Shown piece after piece: positions 57,200 through 64,000 of a DNA stretch of 64,000 nt. The first letter of the stretch is position 1; the number at the start of each line of letters is the position of its first letter. The notes under the pieces are model-generated. The model searched no databases, was not told the origin of the DNA, and saw only the letters and a list, made by a program, of their open reading frames with translations. This DNA comes from Formosa sp. Hel1_31_208 (GTDB lineage: Bacteria > Bacteroidota > Bacteroidia > Flavobacteriales > Flavobacteriaceae), in NCBI RefSeq assembly GCF_900104785.1, contig NZ_LT629733.1:2326501-2390500 (forward strand), given 5' to 3'. The position numbers were made by a program, and so were the translations under genes.

Positions 57200-58687
57200 A
57201 TGAAATTAAAAATCCTATTCATTTTTACATTGTGCAGTAGCATCACTTTTGCACAAGACCTACAAATCCCAGTCGACACAACTATCGTCACTAATCACAG
57301 TACTACTATAAAAGGACAAACCGTAAATTATCAAGCGACGACCGGATTTCAACCTGTATGGGATAAAGATGGTCATATCACCGCTTCTTTATACTATACC
57401 TATTATAAACGCACCAATGATAAAACTGGCATTAAGCGTCCGTTAATAATTTCCTTTAATGGCGGACCTGGTTCTGCATCAGTATGGATGCATGTTGCTT
57501 ACACTGGACCAAAAGTACTTAACATCGACGATGAAGGATACCCTGTGCAGCCCTATGGTGTAAAAAGCAATCCGAATTCTATTTTAGACGTTGCCGATAT
57601 TGTTTACGTAAATCCAGTAAATACGGGATACTCAAGAAAAGTGAAACTTAAAGATGGGAAATATGCTGAGGATAAAGAATTCTTCGGAATAAATGCCGAT
57701 ATCAAATACCTCGCCAGTTGGATTAATACATTTGTCACTAGAAATAATCGCTGGGAGTCCCCAAAATATATTATTGGAGAAAGCTATGGAGGAACGCGAG
57801 TCATGGGATTAGCTTTAGAGCTTCAAAATAATCAATGGATGTATCTTAATGGTGTTATAATGGTGTCCCCTGCAGATTACAAAGTGTTGCGAGTTGGTGG
57901 ACCAGTATCGTCCAGTTTGAATTTACCATATTATACTGCAGCCGCTTGGTTTCATAAAAGCTTGCCAGCAGAACTTCAGAAAAAAGATCTATTAGACATC
58001 TTACCAGAAGCTGAAAACTTTGCGGTTAATGAATTAATGCCTGCCATTGCAAAAGGGGGTTTTATCTCCGATTCCGAACGAAAAACTATTGCTAATAAAA
58101 TGAGTTACTATTCTGGACTGTCAGAAAAAGTGATTCTTCAGCAAAATTTAGATGTCCCCAATCGGTTTTTCTGGAAAGAGTTGCTTCGCGATAAAACTGG
58201 ACAAACCATAGGACGATTAGATTCGAGATATTTAGGCATTGACAAAGTAGAAACTGGAATCGGTCCAGATTATAGTGCCGAACTCACCTCTTGGCTACAC
58301 TCGTTTACCCCAGCCATCAATTACTATATTAAAAATGAGTTGAATTTTTCCACTGATGTCAAATACAACGTGTTTGGTGATGTAGGTAATTGGGACCGCA
58401 CTAATGATAATGTGAGAGATAACTTGAGACAAGCCATGGCACAAAATCCGTATTTAAAGGTTTTGACACAGTCTGGTTATTACGATGGTGCAACTACCTA
58501 TTTCCAGGCTAAATATAGCATGTGGCAAATTGATCCAAGTGGTAAAATGAAAGATCGATTTACTTTTAAAGGCTATCGTAGCGGACATATGATGTACTTA
58601 AGAAATGAAGATTTAATAAAGGCAAATGATGATTTGAGAGAATTTATAAAAACCTCATCTGCTAATGGAAAAGCAGCAAAGTATTGA
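57200..58687 (+). CDS. Serine carboxypeptidase-like S10 peptidase
   Basis: 495 residues with Sec signal (SSITFAQ). Alpha/beta hydrolase: FNGGPGSASVWMH (oxyanion hole), GESYGG with the catalytic Ser, GYYDGAT with the Asp and YRSGHMMYL with the His. It would remove C-terminal residues from peptides in the periplasm. Convergent with the M61 gene, sharing a strong terminator. Confidence 0.92.
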   Translation: MKLKILFIFTLCSSITFAQDLQIPVDTTIVTNHSTTIKGQTVNYQATTGFQPVWDKDGHITASLYYTYYKRTNDKTGIKRPLIISFNGGPGSASVWMHVAYTGPKVLNIDDEGYPVQPYGVKSNPNSILDVADIVYVNPVNTGYSRKVKLKDGKYAEDKEFFGINADIKYLASWINTFVTRNNRWESPKYIIGESYGGTRVMGLALELQNNQWMYLNGVIMVSPADYKVLRVGGPVSSSLNLPYYTAAAWFHKSLPAELQKKDLLDILPEAENFAVNELMPAIAKGGFISDSERKTIANKMSYYSGLSEKVILQQNLDVPNRFFWKELLRDKTGQTIGRLDSRYLGIDKVETGIGPDYSAELTSWLHSFTPAINYYIKNELNFSTDVKYNVFGDVGNWDRTNDNVRDNLRQAMAQNPYLKVLTQSGYYDGATTYFQAKYSMWQIDPSGKMKDRFTFKGYRSGHMMYLRNEDLIKANDDLREFIKTSSANGKAAKY

Positions 58688-58690
58688 ATA

Positions 58691-58723
58691 AAAAAAGGCT
58701 TCCTATAATGGAAGCCTTTTTTT
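58691..58723. terminator. Bidirectional terminator between S10 and M61 genes
   Basis: AAAAAAGGCTTCC and GGAAGCCTTTTTT pair over 13 bases around TATAAT, with T tracts on both strands. Confidence 0.92.
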
Positions 58724-58739
58724 ATATCATCTCCTATGA

Positions 58740-60632
58740 TTATCCCTTTAACCAAGCTTTTCTTAGGTTCTTTTGTGTTTCTGTGGCAGTCTCATCTTCC
58801 ACCAATGTTTGACTTTTCGCAATAGCTTTAGTCAATGTTGTTTTAATTGCTATTGGTTTGCCATTACGCTCTAAATCCATAGTAATTTCCTGACCCTCTT
58901 GCCATCCAAACATACCTCCAATTACTTGTTGAGCATTTTGAAGTGTTAGATCTTGTCCGTTAACTTTTTTAATAATATCTCCTGCTTGAACACCCTGCGC
59001 TTTCCAAAATGAGTTATTTAATGCCATTGGTGAGAAGAATATGGTGCCTTTTGCTTGATCTCCATCAAAAATGATATTTTGACCACCTGCAAAAATATAA
59101 TTGGTTGGTACTTCCTTTTCACCTAAAGTTAAACCTACTTTCGAGAAAAACACATTATAATCAATTGGTGTTTTTCCTTCTACGTGCGTATTTAAAAATT
59201 CACCTACCGAAGGATATGTCATACTAGTTATTTCAGCTACAATATTATCATCTTCGAATGGTTTGTCTTTACCATACTTTGCCGATAATTCTTTCATTAA
59301 AGATAACATACTTCTATTGCCATCGCTCTCTTCACGCATTAAAATATCAATACACATACCAATTAATGCTCCTTTTTGATAAACATTAATATAATTAGAG
59401 GCATAAGGCTCTTCAAGTACATTCTCACTCATTTCAGTAAAACTCATGGTATCATCCATATTGAGTGAGAAGTTGATTTTCCCCATCATCGTGTTATAGA
59501 ATTCTTCATTAGTCATTAAACCTTCATATACCTGGAAATGTTGTGCAAAGTATTCTGTCACTCCTTCATACATCCATAAATGTTTTGAAAATGTAGGGTC
59601 GTTGTAATCGAAGTAATGCACATCTTCAGAATGCACAGATAAGGGCGTTACAATATGAAAAAATTCATGTGCTACAACATCAGTCATAGATTTTGCTAAA
59701 CCAGCTTTAGGAGAAGCTTCAGGTAATACCACAACCGTGGATGTATGGTGTTCTAGAGCTCCAAACCCTTTAGGTGAGCCTTGGCTTCCATCAGATAAGT
59801 ACAGATAGATATCATATCTAGGAGTACTATTAACAGCTCCTAAATACATCTTTTGAGCTTCCATCATTTTATAAACAGTTTCTTTAAGGCTTGCTGCACT
59901 ATGGACTTTATTCGGAGAATACACGCTAAGTACAATTTTAATATCACCAACCATAAACTCCTCGACATCCAACATCCCATACATCATTGGATTATCGGTA
60001 ATATCAAAATAACGAGGTGCGAAATAAGATGTCGTAATTTGTGTACCATCCGAACTCGATGTTGTATTGGTGTTCTGTAAAGCCGATGTTCTTTTAAACG
60101 TTGCTGGTGCCGTTACATCTAACGTATATTGTGCGTTTTTTAAAGAATCAAAATACCCAATAAAACCGTGCAAATTTAATACGTAGTTGTTAGGTTCTAT
60201 ATTAGTTCCCGATGGGGAAAATGGCACTTCTTCTCCTATACCGCCTACAGCCTCTTGATCAAAAGTATCATTCGCCATATATGATATTTTATCCAGTTTT
60301 GTAGCATTTGCAATGGTCCATGTATTATCATCTACTTTTGTAACAGTCATTTCATTTCCATCGTAATCGAAAGCTTTGAAATCATCAATATATTTTCCAA
60401 AGTCACTCACCGAATAGGTTCCTTGAACCACTTTTGGTAAACGATATGTTACAGTCTCTTCAGTAAATCGACCAGGGTTAATCGTTACAGGGGCTTTGTC
60501 ATCAATAATAGCCGATAAATTAATAGACGTCTCTATTGGATTAGCTGTTGCTAAATCATTTACAGTGGACTTAGATGCGCCACAGGCCACAAGTAAAGCA
60601 CTTATAGCAAATGTTGTAAGAATTCGTTTCAT
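58740..60632 (-). CDS. M61-family glycyl aminopeptidase with PDZ domain
   Basis: 630 residues. Lipoprotein signal (LVACGAS), an N-terminal beta domain, the zincin helix VVAHEFFHIVTPL, the third ligand in YEGVTEYFAQHF and a C-terminal PDZ (AQGVQAGDIIKKVNGQDL). Cleaves N-terminal Gly or Ala from peptides in the envelope. A -7 box TAGATTTG (minus strand, 60676-60683) lies 44 bases upstream. Confidence 0.93.
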   Translation of the reverse strand: MKRILTTFAISALLVACGASKSTVNDLATANPIETSINLSAIIDDKAPVTINPGRFTEETVTYRLPKVVQGTYSVSDFGKYIDDFKAFDYDGNEMTVTKVDDNTWTIANATKLDKISYMANDTFDQEAVGGIGEEVPFSPSGTNIEPNNYVLNLHGFIGYFDSLKNAQYTLDVTAPATFKRTSALQNTNTTSSSDGTQITTSYFAPRYFDITDNPMMYGMLDVEEFMVGDIKIVLSVYSPNKVHSAASLKETVYKMMEAQKMYLGAVNSTPRYDIYLYLSDGSQGSPKGFGALEHHTSTVVVLPEASPKAGLAKSMTDVVAHEFFHIVTPLSVHSEDVHYFDYNDPTFSKHLWMYEGVTEYFAQHFQVYEGLMTNEEFYNTMMGKINFSLNMDDTMSFTEMSENVLEEPYASNYINVYQKGALIGMCIDILMREESDGNRSMLSLMKELSAKYGKDKPFEDDNIVAEITSMTYPSVGEFLNTHVEGKTPIDYNVFFSKVGLTLGEKEVPTNYIFAGGQNIIFDGDQAKGTIFFSPMALNNSFWKAQGVQAGDIIKKVNGQDLTLQNAQQVIGGMFGWQEGQEITMDLERNGKPIAIKTTLTKAIAKSQTLVEDETATETQKNLRKAWLKG

Positions 60633-60725
60633 ATTTTTATTTTAGAGTGTATTTCAAATTTTAACATTTGACTGGCAAATCTACAATCTGTTACCATTAG
60701 TTTAGCTAAGGTTTTGTTAAAATAG

Positions 60726-60733
60726 TATTTTTG
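60726..60733 (+). promoter_or_regulatory. -7 box adjoining the glycosyltransferase start codon
   Basis: TATTTTTG ends only four bases before ATG 60738, so the mRNA would be leaderless or nearly so. Confidence 0.45.
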
Positions 60734-60737
60734 TAAC

Positions 60738-61745
60738 ATGTCAAATGCCCTTATAAGTATCGTCATTCCGTTTAAGAACACGCTAGCTTATTTACCTGAG
60801 TGTCTAAATTCTATAATAAAACAAAGCTATCAACATTGGGAGCTACTTATCGTAGATGACCATTCTACAGACAATAGTTATGACTTGGTTCTCAGTTATG
60901 CAAAAAAAGATGATCGTATAAAACTTTTTAAAAACAAAGGGATTGGTATTATTGAAGCCTTAAGATTAGCCTACTCTCAAAGTTCAGGTACCTATATCAC
61001 GAGAATGGACAGTGATGACATCATGCACTCAGATCGACTTAATATAATGTCCAATCAGTTACAACATTATGGGACTGGACATATGTCTTTAGGTCAAGTA
61101 AAATATTTTAGCGCAAATGGCATTGGCGATGGCTATGCGACCTACGAAACTTGGCTCAATGGTTTAACACAGACTGGCACTAACTATTCTGAAATTTACA
61201 AAGAATGTGTCATTCCCTCTCCATGCTGGATGGTGCATAAAATAGATTTCGACGCTTGTGGCGCATTTCAACCAAATCGGTATCCAGAAGATTACGATCT
61301 TACTTTTAGATTTTATAAAAATAAAATTAAATGTATTCCTTCTAATAAGGTTTTACATTATTGGAGAGATTACAGCACAAGGGCTTCTAGAACACATGAA
61401 CATTATGCTGAAAATCATTTTCTAGAACTTAAAGTGCACTACTTCTTAGAACTAAATCATGATGCTTCGAGGCCACTTACGCTTTGGGGCGCGGGACAGA
61501 AAGGAAAAAAAGTAGCTCAGCTTTTAAAAGGTCTTGAAATAGAATTTATTTGGATATGTGACAATCCGAAAAAAATCGGCAAACATATATATGACGAACT
61601 TCTACATAATTTCGCTAATTTGAGTTCTCTTGAAAATCCGCAAAGTATTGTGACCGTAGCTAATCAAAGTTCACAAAAAGATATTAGAGCTTATTTTAAG
61701 ACGCAAGGGATGCAATCTATGGTAGATTATTACTTCTTTTGCTAA
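60738..61745 (+). CDS. Family 2 glycosyltransferase fused to a Rossmann-like domain
   Basis: 335 residues. The GT-A core has ISIVIPFKNTLAYLPECLNSI, LIVDDHSTDNSYD, and the DxD-like RMDSDDIMHSDRL. The C-terminal 100 residues begin PLTLWGAGQKGKKVAQLLKG, a GxGxxG dinucleotide-type loop, and go on WICDNPKKIGKHIYDE and IVTVANQSSQKDI, as in PglD/FlaA-like sugar-sensor domains. It probably builds a surface glycan; no other glycan gene is near. Confidence 0.88.
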   Translation: MSNALISIVIPFKNTLAYLPECLNSIIKQSYQHWELLIVDDHSTDNSYDLVLSYAKKDDRIKLFKNKGIGIIEALRLAYSQSSGTYITRMDSDDIMHSDRLNIMSNQLQHYGTGHMSLGQVKYFSANGIGDGYATYETWLNGLTQTGTNYSEIYKECVIPSPCWMVHKIDFDACGAFQPNRYPEDYDLTFRFYKNKIKCIPSNKVLHYWRDYSTRASRTHEHYAENHFLELKVHYFLELNHDASRPLTLWGAGQKGKKVAQLLKGLEIEFIWICDNPKKIGKHIYDELLHNFANLSSLENPQSIVTVANQSSQKDIRAYFKTQGMQSMVDYYFFC

Positions 61746-61843
61746 TACTATTCATAAACGTTAAAATTCTCCAAAGCAAAAGCAACTAATCCTCCAGCAT
61801 TTTCTATATTTGGAACTAACTAAAAACAATCTCAAAACTAGGA

Positions 61844-63769
61844 ATGCAGTTTAAACATCCAGAACTTCTTTACGCCTTATTACTGCTTATAATCCCTATT
61901 ATTGTTCACTTATTTCAACTCCGTAAATTTAAAAGTGTCCCTTTTACTAATGTTCAGTTTCTAAAAGAACTAACCATACAAACTCGAAAAAGTTCACAAC
62001 TCAAGAAATGGCTCACCCTTTTCATCCGGTTAATGCTTTTAACGTGTATTATTTTTGCTTTTGCGCAACCCTACAGTTCAGACAAAGATAGTTTTAACAC
62101 TAAAAGTGAAACTGTTATTTATTTAGATAATTCGTTCAGTATGCAAGCCACAAGCGCAAATGGCAGTCTACTGAATACAGCGATTCAGGACATTATTGAA
62201 ACTATTGATGACAATGAGGATATTTCAATATTCACTAATGATATCAATTATAATAAGACCACTATAAAGGCAATCAAAAACGATTTAATTCAGCTAAAAC
62301 ATTCCCCTAATCAATTGGCCTATGATGCCGCTATTTTAAAAGGAAAACAACTATTTTCTGATGATAATAGCACTATTAAAAACTTAGTCTTGATTTCAGA
62401 TTTTCAACAGAAAAATGAGGTCATTACAGCAACAAAAGACAGTTTAATCAATTTAAAATTAGTTCAGCTTAAGCCTGCTATCAATGAAAATATTGCCATT
62501 GATAGTGTCTTTATCTCAAAAACAACCATTGAAAACATAGAACTTACTGTTACATTAAAAAATCAAGGTAACCCAATTGAAACCTTACCTGTATCCTTAT
62601 TCAATAATGATAAGTTGATTGCAAAAACAGCTGTAAATATTATAGATAAAGCAACTACAAACTTCACTATTCCGACAAACACCATCTTTAATGGTAAAAT
62701 TATTATTGATGACAGAAATCTCCAATATGACAATACACTTTACTTTAATATTGACCAACGCGAAAAAATAAAGGTATTATCTATTAATGAAGCTGATGAT
62801 AACTTTCTGAGTAAAATTTATACAAATGACGAATTTGAATATCAATCATCTGCATTCAACACTTTAAATTATAATACATTAGACCAGCAAAACTTAATTG
62901 TTTTAAATGAACTCAAAGACATTCCTAACTCCTTAACTACAGCTTTAAAATCGTTTACAGATAACGGAGGAAGCCTCTTGATAATCCCTTCAGAAGACAT
63001 TGTTCTAAGTGCTTACAATCGAATATTCAACAATTATGGTCTCTCTAGTTTTAGCGCATTAGTATCTTCAGAAAAGAAAATAACAAGTATCAATTTCTCA
63101 CACCCATTACTGCTGAATGTTTTTGATAAACGTGTTAGTAATTTCCAGTATCCTAAATCTAACACCTTCTACTCTAATGCCACAAATTCCGTGCTTTCTA
63201 TACTAGCTTATGAAGATGGTATGTCCTTTTTATCGCAATCTGGAAATGCTTTTAGATTTTCCGCTGCTATAAATACAGATAATTCAAACTTTAAAAACTC
63301 TCCTCTTATTGTTCCAGTGCTCTATAATATTGGAAAACAAAGCTTGAAAGCAGGAGATTTATTTTATACCATTGGGAAAGAAAACGTCATTGATATCGCA
63401 ACACAATTGCAACAAGATGACATTTTAACCCTAGTCAATGGTGATAATTCTGTTATCCCATTGCAAAAGACTTTTGATAACAAAGTTGAATTGATTACTA
63501 ATACTTATCCTGATGTTGCAGGAATTATATCAGTTAAAAATAAAGATGCTTTTTTAAAACATTTAAGTTTTAATTTTGATCGTGATGAAAGTAATCTTGT
63601 GTATTTTGACACCCAGAATATAGACCATACAGCTGTGGATAATTCTGTAGCATCTGCCATCAACCAGATTAAAAGTACTACAAATGTTAACGAACTATGG
63701 AAATGGTTTGTTATTTTTGCTGTGATTTTCTTAATGATAGAAATGCTCATCTTAAAATTTCTGAAATGA
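61844..63769 (+). CDS. BatA-type double-transmembrane protein
   Basis: 641 residues. N-terminal pair of helices (QFKHPELLYALLLLIIPIIV; LTLFIRLMLLTCIIFAFAQP), a VWA-like domain with MIDAS-type DNSFSMQ, a large extracytoplasmic part and a C-terminal helix near 620-640. These are Bacteroidota proteins of the TIGR02226 kind, linked to the Bat operon (aerotolerance) but usually standing alone. The stop overlaps the next ATG by four bases. Confidence 0.88.
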   Translation: MQFKHPELLYALLLLIIPIIVHLFQLRKFKSVPFTNVQFLKELTIQTRKSSQLKKWLTLFIRLMLLTCIIFAFAQPYSSDKDSFNTKSETVIYLDNSFSMQATSANGSLLNTAIQDIIETIDDNEDISIFTNDINYNKTTIKAIKNDLIQLKHSPNQLAYDAAILKGKQLFSDDNSTIKNLVLISDFQQKNEVITATKDSLINLKLVQLKPAINENIAIDSVFISKTTIENIELTVTLKNQGNPIETLPVSLFNNDKLIAKTAVNIIDKATTNFTIPTNTIFNGKIIIDDRNLQYDNTLYFNIDQREKIKVLSINEADDNFLSKIYTNDEFEYQSSAFNTLNYNTLDQQNLIVLNELKDIPNSLTTALKSFTDNGGSLLIIPSEDIVLSAYNRIFNNYGLSSFSALVSSEKKITSINFSHPLLLNVFDKRVSNFQYPKSNTFYSNATNSVLSILAYEDGMSFLSQSGNAFRFSAAINTDNSNFKNSPLIVPVLYNIGKQSLKAGDLFYTIGKENVIDIATQLQQDDILTLVNGDNSVIPLQKTFDNKVELITNTYPDVAGIISVKNKDAFLKHLSFNFDRDESNLVYFDTQNIDHTAVDNSVASAINQIKSTTNVNELWKWFVIFAVIFLMIEMLILKFLK

Positions 63770-64000
63770 ACGTACTTGTAAAATCTGCCACTATAGTTGA
63801 CCCTAAAAGCGATTTTCACAATCAAACCGTTGATATTCTAATTGAAAAAGGAGTGATTACTCAAATTTCAAAACGAATCCAAAATCCGAAAAATTATAAA
63901 GAAATACAATTGAATAACCTCCATGTATCACAAGGCTGGTTTGACAGTAGTGTAAGTTTTGGCGAACCTGGTTTTGAAGAACGTGAAACTATTGACAATG
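63766..64000 (+). CDS. Dihydroorotase-like protein, N-terminus only (cut by window edge)
   Basis: 78 residues of an amidohydrolase of the PyrC type. The strand start NVLVKSATIVDPKSDFHNQ is typical. The metal-binding signature D-x-H-x-H-x-R-x-P-G reads D-S-S-V-S-F-G-E-P-G here, so both zinc His are Ser and the substrate Arg is Gly. Such copies, next to BatA-type genes, are probably non-catalytic partners. ATGA overlap with the upstream stop shows co-translation. Confidence 0.82.
   Translation, partial: MNVLVKSATIVDPKSDFHNQTVDILIEKGVITQISKRIQNPKNYKEIQLNNLHVSQGWFDSSVSFGEPGFEERETIDN

Noticed and set aside
1..64000. CRISPR arrays, IS elements, integrase or att sites, tRNA or rRNA genes
   Set aside because: No spaced repeat array, transposase motif, T-loop/acceptor pattern or rRNA-like stretch was seen on either strand; a tRNAscan or Infernal run would settle this.

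Overview
The window is chromosomal DNA of a marine-type Bacteroidota bacterium, most likely Flavobacteriaceae. The support is low GC content, promoters with a TAnnTTTG -7 box and no clear Shine-Dalgarno sequences, and many family-typical genes: DUF1835, DUF3570/DUF4266, DUF5916, a BatA-type double-TM protein, a TonB receptor with a carboxypeptidase-regulatory domain, and a fused branched-chain E1 dehydrogenase. I see no rRNA, tRNA, IS element, prophage, integrase or CRISPR array. It reads as ordinary core genome with some unusual intergenic regions.

Layout. 0-0.8 kb: start of a helicase gene on the minus strand, then two near-identical 28-residue micropeptide genes and a third micro-ORF, ended by a terminator. 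0.8-10 kb: an orphan ExbD, a 3D-domain lipoprotein, an M19 dipeptidase, a fused BCKDH E1, a 2OG-Fe(II) oxygenase, and a run of SUI1, DUF1835, nucleoside phosphorylase and a cytosolic solute-binding-like protein. 10-14 kb: ung, a MutS2 without Smr domain and a DCC protein, followed by a 500-base gap that holds a repeat-controlled promoter and a candidate structured RNA. 14-18.4 kb: a tight minus-strand operon of ATP-grasp glutathione synthase, mercaptopyruvate sulfurtransferase, TerB-like protein, N-formylglutamate amidohydrolase and DUF1704 (QEGLA) metallopeptidase. 18.4-28.9 kb: a dicarboxylate symporter, aroC, a D-lactate-dehydrogenase-like flavoprotein, Lrp, an M14 peptidase, an XRE regulator with palindromic operators, and TerC.

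28.9-32.6 kb: a thioredoxin-ApbE-DUF4266-DUF3570 envelope redox cluster downstream of a Crp/Fnr regulator. 32.7-39 kb: topoisomerase IV (parE, parC) with a retropepsin-like protease and a small membrane protein between the subunits. 39-46 kb: an SRPBCC gene broken by an in-frame TGA, ychF, a 2x[4Fe-4S] ferredoxin divergent from a LuxC-like acyl-CoA reductase, then serC-serA and DUF937. 46-51 kb: two small flavobacterial proteins, then a His-rich membrane protein, TonB receptor and lipoprotein set that looks like a metal-uptake locus. 51-64 kb: CDP-alcohol phosphatidyltransferase, folE, DUF5916, a LolD-like ABC ATPase, TIGR02757, S10 and M61 peptidases, a glycosyltransferase fused to a Rossmann-like domain, a BatA-type protein, and the start of a dihydroorotase-like gene that lacks the HxH metal motif.

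The strongest undescribed signals are regulatory and small-gene features. First, the same promoter architecture occurs twice, 32 kb apart: ACTCATT-type direct repeats at exactly 21-bp period, then a TTTTAAAT block, then a -7 box at fixed distance. One copy faces a candidate structured RNA. Second, a tandem micropeptide operon has an invariant YTWNxKRRYR tail. All functional assignments rest on reading sequences from memory of families; no database search was run.
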